Translations under genes and position numbers: made by a program
Source of the DNA: Adenophora triphylla var. japonica
Lineage: Eukaryota > Streptophyta > Magnoliopsida > Asterales > Campanulaceae
DNA: 64,000 nt
NCBI GenBank assembly: GCA_022495995.1
Contig: JAFEMH010000073.1
Coordinates: forward strand, 650,001-714,000
Reading direction: 5' to 3'
The notes under the pieces: model-generated
What the model was told of the DNA's origin: nothing
Databases searched by the model: none
What the model saw: only the letters and a program-made list of their open reading frames with translations
Shown here: positions 44,442-54,618 of the stretch, piece after piece
Position numbering within the stretch: the first letter of the stretch is position 1
Layout: every line of letters starts with the position of its first letter

Positions 44442-45148
44442 CTGAAGGATTCCAAGTTGATACCAAATCTCCACTTCCCTCCAAGCTACTTTTTTTCACA
44501 CAGAAAAATCTATGTTTCCATCCCCTATCAGCCGCGTTAAGTCCCAGAATCAAAGGATCTTTATCCGGACTAACCCTAAAATTGTACCTACCGTTGCCAT
44601 GTGCCCTAATCTCAGCAACAAATGCCAATTCCTCTAAACCGGCTACCACACTGTGTTCGGCTACGATCCTATCTAGGGTAAGCAATATGCGCCATCCTAT
44701 GGGCATTAACTGATAGTAGGACAACTGGGTTGCCTTGAAAAAGCGGGAAATAGAAGGGGAGAAAGGGAATTTTAAATCTACATTGAAAGGGTACTCATAA
44801 AAACCTATCCATTCATCAGATACACAATCGGTGCTAAAAGCCTCAGTTGGAGTTAAAAACTCGGTGCCTGGGGGGAAGGCATTGCTCCTCTTCAAAGCGT
44901 CAGCGTGGGGCGCGTTAAAGTTACACCGTTCCTTTTTCCTGTTCTGAATAAACCCTAAGCATCTAAAACCTTCCGGCAAAGTTACATCTACATCTATTAT
45001 CTTTTTCTTACTCTTCCCCATTATGATCCAAAAAGATGAAAAGGAAGAAAGAAGGAGGAAAAACTTACCGGAAAACGAAGGAGAGTTAGCGCCAGACTTG
45101 GAGGAAAGATTTTGGAAGGATTTGTGACCTTCCTAAACCGCCAAAGCG

Positions 45149-45156
45149 TATTTAAA
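45149..45156 (-). promoter_or_regulatory. TATA-like box for the antisense gene of element C
   Basis: The - strand reads TTTAAATA about 130 bases upstream of the ATG at 45021. The leader has a GTAAGT site (- strand, 45063-45068) followed by a pyrimidine-rich tract, as in element A. Confidence 0.45.
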
Positions 45157-45322
45157 CTGAAGGGACGGATATAGGCCTATAGCCTCCATAATTATCTCTA
45201 AGCCTCCTATTAGCCACCCGAACCAACCACCTCTATAACTCCTTGGCAAGACAAAGCGACACTTGGCAAAATATTGAGCTTTCCGCATTCCACTTGGAAA
45301 ATCCCAATATTTTGGGGGCAAT

Positions 45323-45907
45323 TGTTTGGGGTTAAAAAATTCACTCAGCATGTCTTACATCTTGATCGTACGCCTTGATGTAACGACTTGGAACTACATC
45401 TTGAACTAACGCCTTGAATTCTTTGTTGTATATTTTTCTATTTTTCAGGAACCAAGTCATGCATAAACAGGTAAACTTTATATCATCACGACTGAATAAA
45501 GACATGGTCAAACTATGGCATAATCCTCATAATGGCCATGATTTCAACAAAGAAGTAACGGCGAAAGAATAGGGATTACATTCATGTTGTTATTTCCGTT
45601 ACATTTCAAATATATAAGCAAAACAAAATGCACATGTACACACATGACACCATACTCGCACTCTGCACTTTGTAATGACACCATACTCGCACTCTGCACT
45701 TTGTACTCGAGACACTAAGCTCAATAAGAATCCATTTTTGGTTAAGGTAGGATTTTCCCAAATCCTTCCGAGGTTTTGTGCCGGCGAACGATTGTTCAAG
45801 GGCTTTTCTCGTTACATCCTTGCGTTCATCTTGATAGTGAATTATATTTCATTTGTACCCAAAGTTTCTTCAAAATAATTTCACCTTGTTGAAAATTGTC
45901 CAAAACA
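45323..45907 (+). mobile_element. 3' LTR of element C
   Basis: 585 bp, preceded by the polypurine tract TTTTGGGGGC (45310-45319). It contains a 31-bp tandem duplication (45643-45673 and 45674-45704) absent from the 5' copy, which accounts for the whole length difference. Confidence 0.85.
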
Positions 45908-45912
45908 ACAGA

Positions 45913-46260
45913 TATACTCCCTATGTCCCATCAAAAATAAATTTAATTGATCATTCAACTTGGAACTTGGTACACATGTAGTTGATCATTTATTTTAGAA
46001 TGGCACAGATATACTCCCTATGTCCCATCAAAAATAAATTTGATTTCTCATTCAACTTGAAACTTGGGACACATTCAACTTGGGACACATGTAGTTGATC
46101 ATTTATTTTGGAATGACTAAGATATACTCCCTATATCCCATCAAAAATAAATTTGATTTATTATTCAACTTGAAACTTGGGACACTTTCAACTTGGGACA
46201 TAGGTAGTTGATCGTTTATTTTGGAAGGGCACATATATACTCCCTATGTCCCCTAATAAG
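45913..46260. repeat. Tandem array of about 105-bp units, right part
   Basis: Four more units (ACTCCCT words near 45915, 46014, 46127 and 46238) continue the array at 27945-28805. The first unit resumes in TATACTCCC, exactly where the left part broke off at CACAGA. Confidence 0.8.
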
Positions 46261-46546
46261 ATTACAAATTTAACTTTTTACAAATAAAAAAATAAATGTT
46301 ATAAATATAAAAAGTAAAATAAAAAATAAAAAATTGGTAGAAAATAGTAAATGAACAAAAGTAAAAGCTATATAATTTGACAACTTGATAACAAAGATTC
46401 AACGTTCCACTTCAAATCATTAAAAAAAAAAAAAGAAAAAAGAAAAAGAAATAAAACTACAAGGGGTTGTACGTCACTTGTACATTCTCATGCAATGTGA
46501 ATTATGTGACCCTTTGGAACCGCGTACAGAGGTAAATAGGTTAGGT
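46261..46546. other. AT-rich spacer
   Basis: Non-coding, with an A-rich run near 46420. The likely 8-bp target copy of the hAT element (GGTTAGGT) is at 46539-46546; its partner would lie beyond the window. Confidence 0.4.
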
Positions 46547-46698
46547 CAGAGGTGGCCGGTTCGGTTAATCGGCGATTTACGATTATCGAACTGGCGATTT
46601 CAATTTTGAAAATATTCCATCGAAATAGAATCGATTAATCGCCTAAATCGGTTACGGTTTTTCGATTTATCGGTTATATCGATTTTTCGGTTAACCGT

Positions 46699-46700
<2 letters not shown>

Positions 46701-46742
<42 letters not shown>

Positions 46743-46770
46743 AATGTATATATATGTATATATATATATT
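46701..46770. repeat. TA dinucleotide microsatellite
   Basis: About 70 bases of (TA)n with a few G interruptions, inside the hAT terminal region. Confidence 0.9.
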
Positions 46771-47293
46771 TTTTTTCAAATTAGGTTTTTAAAGAATTTT
46801 TTAATAAAATTAAAAACAGTTATGAAAAAAATTAAATTTCTAACAGTTTTTGAATAAAAAAGTTAACTTTTTAACAGTTTTTTGAAAAAATAGTTAACTT
46901 TTTAACAGTTTCTGTTAAGTTCTATACAGTATATTAACATTTTTTTTTCAAATTTTCTTTGGATAAAGAAGACTATTTTAGATGTTGGTTAGTCCTAAAT
47001 TTTTTTGCAAAAAGTTATATAAAAAAAGTTATAAATTTTGAAAGAAATAAAACTTAACTTTTTAAAAAGAAACGAAAGTATATAAAAGAAAAAAGGGACG
47101 GTACCCTTAAATTTTATTAATTAAAATAAAATTACAAAGAGGGGGACAACCAACCTTACCCTTTTATAAATAAGAGGAAACATTTAGGAGCTTTTACCTC
47201 AACCTAACCATTACAATTAAATAAAAATAACCTAAGCTAAAGTCTAAATTAATCTAATTAAAATAAAAATTAATCTAAAACATCATTCATTCA

Positions 47294-48040
47294 TCAATCA
47301 TCACTACTTTTCGTGGAATTCTCGACATCATATTGATATTTTGGATCTGATAATAAACGATCCTCTTCATAAGGCAAGTCTTGTTGTCTTTTTTCCGCTC
47401 TAACCCAATCGCCAAGTAAGAGTTGATGTTCCAAATTTTCACTAGTTAGTTGGGAACGTCTTTCATCCAAAACATTTTCTCCAACGCTAAATGTTGATTC
47501 AACCGCCACCGTTGAAGCGGGAGAGGCTAAGACTTCTTTTGCAACTATTGAAAGTATAGGGTAAATTTCTTTCCTTCATGACCAACATTGTAAAACATCA
47601 AATTCATTTGAATTTTGATCTTGATTTAATTCAAAGTTGGTAGTGAAATATGTTTCTAACTCCACGGGAATGTTTGATGATGATGAAGATGAATCTCGAG
47701 AAGGACCACGTTTTTTACTATACAAATTTGCAAAAAAACTATATGGATCCCCACTAGAAGAACTTAATTCGTTGATAAATAGAGGAAGCATTTTCATGTT
47801 GTTGACTTTGAGAATGGTTTCCATATAAGGCATTATACTCGTTAAAAAGGTTCACCAAATCATTTTTTGTATTTTGAACAATGATTGATGGAAGTTCATT
47901 ATCACCGTCACCATCGGGATATAACTTCAAATAATAATAAGTTACAATGCACTCTAAATCATCTAATTTAACTCGGAAATCTAATAACTTTGCAACAAAA
48001 AAGAGAGACGGAATAGTGTCAAAATATTTAAGCCACTTTT
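47294..48040 (-). pseudogene. hAT transposase C-terminal fragment
   Basis: Read on -, from 48040 downward: KWLKYFDTIPSLFFVAKLLD and LDDLECIVTYYYLKLYPD, the catalytic-region end of plant hAT transposases (BED-finger/RICESLEEPER type). A Ser-rich linker then leads to VELETYFTT and FDVLQCW, and VAVESTFSVGENVLDERRSQ, the hAT dimerisation domain. It ends with an acidic tail and a stop at 47294-47296. Frameshifts near 47835 and stops near 47560 break it. The N-terminal DNA-binding part is outside the window. It is distinct from the retroelements around it. Confidence 0.8.
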
Positions 48041-48530
48041 TGTAAGAACATGAATTGCAAAATGTATATACTTAATAAATATAAGTGACATGTAGACGTA
48101 CATATATAAATCATTAAAATAATGTTATTGTAAAGTATAGAATATTAATTAAATGTGTAGAATTTCCGAGGTGGAAATTATCTATTTATGATGGACATAA
48201 TGGTAATTTCACACCGCTTAATTGAAAGGGTGTAGTCCCTTGATGAGGTGCCATTGTTTCCTATATATAGAGGCTTACCATCAGCCTAGAAACTACTACA
48301 TCATCCTTATATACTCTCTCCATAATCTGAGTTCAAAAGGAAGGCATTCATCATCAAGAAGATCTACATTTTCCTCTTTGATTTTCTTCTTCTTCTCTTC
48401 CTTCCTTTGCAAGAACAATATCAAGTAACAAGATGAACTCAACAGGTATCACGCTTCCGCCTTCATCTTCTTCTCTTACTTAATCTAGGCTTGAGTGCTT
48501 TCGGGTTATTGGAATAGGAATGTTCCAACA
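48041..48530 (+). mobile_element. 5' LTR of element E
   Basis: 490 bp. TATA-type box CTATATATAG at 48261-48270. TGTAAGAACA...TGTTCCAACA termini. Confidence 0.9.
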
Positions 48531-48532
48531 AT

Positions 48533-48545
48533 TGGTATCAGAGCC
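48533..48545 (+). other. Primer binding site of element E (initiator Met tRNA)
   Basis: TGGTATCAGAGCC, two bases after the 5' LTR. Confidence 0.9.
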
Positions 48546-50057
48546 TCTCAAGTTTTGGATTAAGTTTGAATTCATATAGCATATATTTTACTTTACTTTG
48601 ATTCTTAATCCTGTTGATATCATCATGTTATGATGTTATTTGAATGCTCTAAATTCGTTGCTAGAGTGTTATTATTCATTACTTGATTAAATTCTGAATA
48701 TGGATTGAAATTTACTCAAAAGGACATGATGGTTCATGCAAGATTATCTCATTGACACAACAGAGCGTTTTACGTCGCACAACCGTGTTGGATCTACTTG
48801 CATTCATGTCTTGGTTAAGCGTTAATTTTGCTTACCATTCATCTTTTGTGTGAAGAAAAATTTTCTGTGAAAAGGGTCTTGCTCGGTCAATTATGAACAG
48901 GTGCCTTATCTGAATATAAATTTTTGGTTTTACTCAAAAGGCTTTCAATTTTTAATGTAAGATTATTCCATTTTGAACATAGCCACCATCATTTGATGCG
49001 TTGTGAGTTTGTTCAAATGCATAGCCACGCATTTAAAAATGTGTTGTGAGTATGCGGATCTACTTGCTTTGGTTGAATATTGATTCACCATTAAGTTAAG
49101 AATTGATAGTCAAAATTTGGAAAATTTGACATTCAGGGGCTGCTCGGTCGAGCATACCCCTTGACTCGGCCGAACACCCCATTTGTATCAGCACAACGTT
49201 TAATTTTTTTTGGAAAAGGCGTCATCCAACGGTCATGAGCTCGGGCGAGCACCCCTAAGACTCGGCCGAGCACAAGGGATCAGAAAGGGGTGTTCTCTGG
49301 AGTGTTTTGCTCGGCCGAGCACTTTCCTTGACTCGGCCGAGCACGAGTGTTTTGCTCGGCCGAGCACTTTCCTTGACTCGGCCGAGCACCACTTGATTTT
49401 TGCCAGATTTTCAAAATTTTCAATATTTTGCTATTTTGGTCAATTTTCATTCATTATTTGAGTAAAAGTATACATTAATTTGTGCCCTAAAGTGTGATTA
49501 ATTATATGCTTAACAATTTCATTTATTTCTAAATAATATTTTTGTCAAAGTGATTTACGTTGTTTAGATACGAAATTGTAAAGTGATGAATGTTCTTATT
49601 GATATGTGATAACATGCTTGTTTCCCAAAGGAGACCTTGTTGTTGACTAAATATTTGCATTCATGGGGTAATAATTGAATAAAACGTTTGGTCATTTTGA
49701 ATACTTTGAACCATCCCAAAGGAAGGCAGGTATTTAAAATGAGTTGTTTATATTCTTTATTGCCGGGTAATAAATACTTTAAATGTTAGGACATTTTTAA
49801 TACTTGAACCGGCCCAAAGGAAGGCAAGTATTTGAAATGTGTTGTTTAAAGTCATTTATTACCCTAAGATAAATTAAATTATGAGTCAATTCGCAATCCA
49901 AAGATTAGTTTTGATGTCATGTTAATTATCTTTTTTTTTATGGAATTCATTGATATAATTAATCACTTTATTCATTATGTAGTTTCTTATACATGTTTTT
50001 ATTCATTCTTCGTTCTTACCCAACAGATTTGATAAACGCTTCATCTATGCTACTGTT
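48546..50057 (+). other. Long untranslated leader of element E
   Basis: 1.5 kb with no credible gene. It contains the palindrome array at 49138-49390 and a pair of near-repeats (AAAGGAAGGCA[GA]GTATTT, near 49717 and 49815). Confidence 0.5.
49138..49390. repeat. TGCTCGGCCGAGCA palindrome array (leader of element E)
   Basis: About nine CTCGG[CT]CGAGC-type palindromes occur in 250 bases. Two consecutive direct copies of a roughly 43-base unit (about 49302-49344 and 49347-49389) each contain two palindromes separated by ACTTTCCTTGA. The small + frame at 49210-49461 only translates the repeats. Confidence 0.85.
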
Positions 50058-50832
50058 ATGAACAATGTTTCGATGCTTAATGGGATTAACTTTAAAACTT
50101 GGAAAAATAATATAACGATGATCTTAGGCTGTATGGACATCGATCACACATTAGGGGAACCAAGTCCCGCTGCTCTCACTAAAGGAAATACCGTTATAGA
50201 ACGGAAAAATGTTGAGCAATGGGAACGGTCCAACCGCGTGAGTCTAATGATCATGGAAAATGCAGTTTCAAAGACATTTTTGGACAATGTCTCTGAGATC
50301 GAAAATGCTGAGTTTTTCCTTGAATTCTTGTGGAAACTTGTTTCCATTCGGTACAAGGGTGAGGAAAATCTTAGGGAGTACATTATTGAATTATTTCAAT
50401 TTTCGATCAAACTAAAGGCACTTAAGTTAGAGAGTTCGGAAGATTTGCTCGTGCACTTAGTTTTGATCTATCTTCCTCCTCATTTTTGATCCTTTTGAGG
50501 TGACCTATATATGTCAAAAGTACAAGTGAAATATTAATGGATTACTTTCACATATGACATTAGAGGAAGATAGGATGAAATATCTTAAATTAGAAAGTAC
50601 GCACTCAGCATTTACTTCTTCTCGTGGGATTAAGAGAAGAGGGAAGGAAATTGTGGTTGCAAGTAAGAAGCATAAGGGATCATTTAATGATCATAAAGTC
50701 AAGAAATGCTTCTTTTGCAAGGACCTTACTCGCATGAAGAATGACTACCATAAGTATCGCGAATGGCGAATTCAGAATGGTATGTCATTTGGTCTTGTTT
50801 GTACTAAGGAAAATTTGGTTTTAATTCCTTGA
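50058..50832 (+). pseudogene. Gag with decayed zinc knuckle (element E)
   Basis: ATG at 50058. It reads LNGINFKTWKNNITMILGCMDIDHTL, then VEQWERSNRVSLMIMENAVS, the N-terminal domain of plant Ty1/copia gag (UBN2-type). The frame ends at 50487-50489 after a shift. A second frame (50554-50832) carries a basic region and CFFCKDLTRMKNDYHKY, where the usual CxxCxxxxHxxxxC has lost the His and last Cys positions. Gag would form the particle; this copy cannot. Confidence 0.75.
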
Positions 50833-51130
50833 TATACATGGTGGTTGTATTTGGTGCGACAACTCACATTAGTTCATGTATGCAGGGTTGCCTGAATTAT
50901 CGAATTCCCAGTGAAGATGAGAAATACATCTATATGGAATCTGGAAATCCGGTTGAAGTTATAGGCATAGAAACTTTTAGATTAATGATAAGTAATGGCT
51001 ATTACTTTGTATTAAATAATACATTCATTGTACCATATTTTTTATGGAATTTAATATTTATCACAATTTTGGACAAGGAAGGTTACTCTTGTTCTTTTGG
51101 TAATAATAAATGTGATCTTTATTTTAAATT
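50833..51130 (+). pseudogene. Aspartic protease remnant (element E)
   Basis: FGATTHISSCMQGCLNYR matches the copia protease start (W.VDSGATTHIS), but the catalytic Asp-Ser is replaced (VVFGATTH), so the enzyme is dead. PVEVIGIETFRL and a hydrophobic FIVPYFLWNLI segment follow in the usual order. The frame ends at 51147-51149. Confidence 0.6.
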
Positions 51131-51960
51131 CCAAACTTGTCGGTACTAGTACTTTGTCATATATCGATAATCTTAATTTACTTGACACAGTCAAGAAAAT
51201 GAATGAGTCCCATAATAATGAAACCAAAACTAAAGGCACTAAGCAAAATTTATCAAGTGAAAATTCTTGTATTCTATGGCATAGGCGTTTGGGTCATATC
51301 TCCAAAGGAAGAATTGATAAAGCTTATGTCAAAGGGAATCCTAAAACAACTTGATACTCCGGATAAAACCTTTTGCATTAAGTGTTTTAAAGAAAAATTT
51401 AAAAACATTAAAGAAAATAGGATCTTTGAGAGTATCAAACGTCTTGGAACTAATTCATATGGACATTTGTGGATCATTCACTAACCCTTCATGGAATGGT
51501 CAACAATATTTCATTACGTTCATGGATGATTACTCTCGTTATGGATACATTATTTTCTTCATGTAAAGTCTCAATCATTGGACGTATTGGGTGAATAACG
51601 TCCGGGTCCTTTATACTCGCTATCTTGAAGAGTGTGGGATTGTCCCTTACTACACCATATCGGGCAAACCTAGCATAGTGTAGTGGAGAGACATAATAGA
51701 ATCCTTAAAGATATGGTAAGAAGTATGTTTTCTTTACCTCACTCATTATAGGCGATGCATTAAAAATCGCAACTTATATTCTCAATAGAGCACATTTCAT
51801 TAGGTTTAGCCCTATTTTAGGGTTTGCTAAGAGATCTAGGGGATATAAATTTTATGACCCGAAAACTAGAATATTTTTCGAGACTGGCAATGCTTGGTTC
51901 TTTGAGGATGTTGAATTTAGTGGGAGAAAAGGTAATGAGATTTTGAATTTGAAGAGTTAG
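51131..51960 (+). pseudogene. Pre-integrase and deleted integrase (element E)
   Basis: CILWHRRLGHISKGRIDKAY (about 51265) and LELIHMDICGSFTNPSWNGQ with QYFITFMDDYSRYGYI (51440-51560) cover the zinc-binding module and the first Asp. Next comes a frame-broken ECGIVPYYT region (about 51630), a gap where the rest of the core should be, and FYDPKTRIFFETGN-like text near 51850. The second Asp region is absent, so an internal deletion of the core is likely. Confidence 0.65.
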
Positions 51961-52080
51961 AGAAACCACTCTATATTCCTTCAACTTTACTTCCTGTTGG
52001 AAATTAAGTAATTGCACCTGAAATTCAACAAGAACATACAATTCAAAATGATATAGAGACTCCCGTAAATAACGGACAAC

Positions 52081-53081
52081 ATGAAAATGATTGGACATAA
52101 GGAAATTCAACAACCTCAAAATGAGGATGAACCAGTGCCCTTAAGGAGATCTACTAGAGAAAGAAGAAGTGCTATTCCAGATATTTATGATGTGTATCTT
52201 GCGGAGAATAAGGACACCTTAGGTTTAGTGGGAGATGAACCTATCACCTTCCATGAAGCCATTAATATTTCTAATTCTCATAAGTGAATCAATGCCATTA
52301 ATGAGGAGTTAAAATCAATAAAAGACAATGACATTTGGGATCTTGTCCCATTACCTGAAGGTGTAAAACCTATTGGTTATAAATTGATATTTAAAATCAA
52401 AAGGGATTCGCAGGTAATGTGGAAAGATATAAGGCACGTCTTGTTACTAAGGAATTTACTCAAAAGAAAGGCATTGATTATAAAGAAACATTTTCTCCGG
52501 TATCTTCTAAAACCTCTTTTATGATCATTATGGCATTAGTGACACATTATGATCTTGAGCTTCATCAAATGGATGTTAAGGCGGCTTTTCTCAATGGAAA
52601 CATTGAGGAAACCATCTATATGAGGAAATCAGAAATGGTGACTGATTCAGATCAAACTAATGAATTAGTTTGTAAACTTAAGAAATCCATTTATGGTCTC
52701 AAGCAAGCTTCTCGTCAATGGTATTTAAAATTTAATCAAGTTATTCTTTCATTTGGTTTTGAAACGAATCTTATATACCATAAGTTCAGTGGGAGTAGAT
52801 TTATAATGTTGGTCTTATATGTGGATGATATTTTACTTGCTAGTAATGATAAGGACTTTCTAAAGGAAACTAAGAAATTTCTCTCAAACAAATTTGAGAT
52901 AAAAGATCTTGGTAAGGCATCTTTTGTATTGGGAATCCAAATTCATCATGATCATTCACGAGGTATTTTGGGATTATCACAAAAGAGCTATATAGAGAAA
53001 GTATTACAAATGTTTAGCATGGAAAATTGTAAACCACTTGACACCCCTGTCTCTAAAAGAGATAAATTCAGTTTAAAGTAA
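52081..53081 (+). pseudogene. Integrase tail linker and reverse transcriptase (element E)
   Basis: LRRSTRERRSAIPDIYDVYL and ITFHEAINISNSHK, with a stop at 52285-52287, then the RT start in a second frame. From 52419 to 53081 RT is open: YKARLVTKEFTQKKGIDYKE, HQMDVKAAFLNGNI, CKLKKSIYGLKQASRQWY, LYVDDILLASNDKDF (YVDD box) and GLSQKSYIEKVLQMFSMEN. The catalytic Asp residues are present. A frameshift near 52410 and a stop at 53079-53081 bound it. Confidence 0.8.
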
Positions 53082-53654
53082 TGTCCTAAAATTAATTTTG
53101 AATCCAAGTATATGGAAAATATCCCTTATACACCGGGAGTAGGAAGCTTAATGTATGCGCAAGTCCGTACTCGTCCAGACCTTACATTTATTATTGGGAT
53201 GCTTTGTCAATACCAAAGCAATTCGGAAAGAAGAACATTAAGTCGCATCCAAAAGAATGATGAAGTACCTATAAAACATTAAACTACATGCTTATGTATA
53301 CAAAATCGGATCATTTTGAGATCATTAGGTATTCTGATTCTGTTTTACTGAATGCAAAGATGTCGAAAGACATCATATGGTTATGTCTCTTGTTGAAGAG
53401 AAATAAGTATAAAATGAACAAATAGATATACAACTTATAGGATCAAACTCCATGTTATTGGATCCATTTTTATAAAGCATTATCTCTTTTGATGTTTCAT
53501 GAGCATATTGCTCATATGGGTGAAACGATTTTGATAATGCATAATATAGTGGGAGTTTGTGTTGTGCTTTATTTGCTATTTGTTTTATTCATATTGATCT
53601 CATTTGGTTAATAAGGACTAGTTGATGGAATATATGTATATGTTTTAATATATA
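53082..53654 (+). pseudogene. RNase H remnant and 3' internal sequence (element E)
   Basis: IPYTPGVGSLMYAQVRTRPD (about 53120-53180) is the usual IPYASAVGSLMYAMVCTRPD region after RT. Further on only scattered matches remain. The sequence becomes non-coding before the Stowaway MITE. Confidence 0.6.
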
Positions 53655-53910
53655 CTCCCTCCGTCCCATAAAACATTACCCCTTTTACTATTTTGGGCGT
53701 CCCACTTTAAAGTCTCACTTTCCTAAAAAGGAAATTTTTAAATACTTCTTTATTCATGGGACCCACTTGTCATACTCACAACTCTTTTCAAATTTACTAT
53801 TCTCTCCACTCATTCTCTTTCCTCCCACTCACAACACCTACTTTAATAACATTATTCCTTATTTTCCGTTCTCAACAGTAAAGGAGTAAAGTTCTATGAG
53901 ATGGAGGGAG
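53655..53910. mobile_element. Stowaway MITE, TSD TA
   Basis: CTCCCTCCGTCCCATAAAAC at the left and the inverse ATGGAGGGAG at the right, flanked by TA on both sides. 256 bp, non-coding, well preserved. Confidence 0.9.
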
Positions 53911-54171
53911 TATTCATTAAGTGTTCCATGCTACACATCTATACTTAATCTATGTCATTTAGTTGAACATATATATGTGATTAATGTAGGTTTAGTTGCG
54001 AATCAATTACACCGACTGTCCCTTTAGTTCCTATACTTGTGAAACTAATGGACGAGATTGTTTTAGAATGACAATGAAGTGCACATATGGATTGTCATTT
54101 ACATTATGAATATGATTTTATAAGAATTTGTTAAAGTATAAACACATGTTTGAGCAATTCAAGTGGGAGAT

Positions 54172-54618
54172 TGTAAGAACATGGATTGCAAAATGTGTAT
54201 ACTTAATAAATATAAGTGACATGTAGACGTACATGTATAAATCATTAAAATAATGTTATTGTAAAGTATAGAATATTAATTAAATGTGTAGAATTTTCGA
54301 GGTGAAAATTACCTATTTATGATGGACAGAATGGTAATTTCACACCGCTTAATTGAAAGAGTGTAGTCCCTTGATGAGGTGCCATTGTTTCCTATATATA
54401 GAGGCTTACCATCAGCCTAGAAACTACTACATCGTCCTTATGTACTCTCTCCATAATCTGAGTTCAAAAGGAAGGCATTCATCATCAAGAAGATCTACAT
54501 TTCCCTCCTTGATTTTCTTCTTCTTCTCTTCCTTCCTTTGCAAGAACAATATCAAGTAACAAGATGAACTCAACAGGTATCACGCTTCCGCCTTCATCTT
54601 ATTCTCTTACTTAATCTA
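54172..54618 (+). mobile_element. 3' LTR of element E, first 447 bp
   Basis: It matches 48041-48487 with about 13 differences and stops at TTAATCTA, where element F begins. The last five bases ATCTA should be the TSD of F. A polypurine tract AAGTGGGAGA precedes it (54161-54170). Confidence 0.85.

Larger units (their letters stand above)
43376..45021 (-). pseudogene. Four-exon antisense gene of element C (Tat/Retand extra ORF), nearly complete
   Basis: Exon 1 (45021-44442) reads WIGFYEYPFNVDLKFPFSPS, FFKATQLSYYQLMPIGWRIL and a C-terminal KHRFFCVKKSSL, the N-terminal domain of the plant extra-ORF family listed as putative gypsy-type transposon protein. Exon 2 (44360-44163), exon 3 (44085-43842) and exon 4 (43780-43376) follow. 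Exon 4 is a charged coiled coil (KAEEQVEKQADDLASLTVRM). Introns 1 and 2 join in phase. Exon 3 carries one single-base deletion near 43990 and a TAA that one C-to-T change explains. The role is unknown; coiled coil suggests self-association. The gene ends before the spacer after pol and reads toward it. Confidence 0.8.
28806..45907 (+). mobile_element. Element C: Tat-like Ty3/gypsy retrotransposon with antisense gene, TSD ACAGA, host of element D
   Basis: LTRs at 28806-29359 and 45323-45907 (TGTTTGGGG...CCAAAACA) are flanked by ACAGA (28801-28805 and 45908-45912). The interior has gag, split by element D (30576-40601), then protease and an integrase zinc-binding stub. Most of pol is missing, and a multi-exon gene lies on the - strand before the 3' LTR. 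Without D the element is about 7.1 kb. The LTRs differ by about 5 percent, plus a 31-bp duplication in the 3' copy. Confidence 0.9.
46547..48040 (-). mobile_element. hAT transposon, 3' part, interrupted by element E
   Basis: The terminus CAGAGGTGGCCGGTTCGG fits hAT termini. A TA microsatellite and AT-rich non-coding sequence follow, then transposase-coding sequence on - from about 47280 up to 48040, where element E is inserted. The other terminus must lie beyond elements E and F, outside the window. Confidence 0.75.
48041..54618 (+). mobile_element. Element E: Ty1/copia retrotransposon, 3' LTR split by element F
   Basis: The 5' LTR (48041-48530) begins TGTAAGAACATG and ends TTCCAACA, followed by a TGGTATCAGAGCC primer site. 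The 3' LTR starts at 54172 after AAGTGGGAGA and is cut at 54618 by element F; the rest lies past the window. The internal order is gag, protease, integrase, RT, RNase H remnants (Ty1/copia), with a large integrase deletion and many stops. The LTR copies differ by about 3 percent. The lineage is not assigned. Confidence 0.9.
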
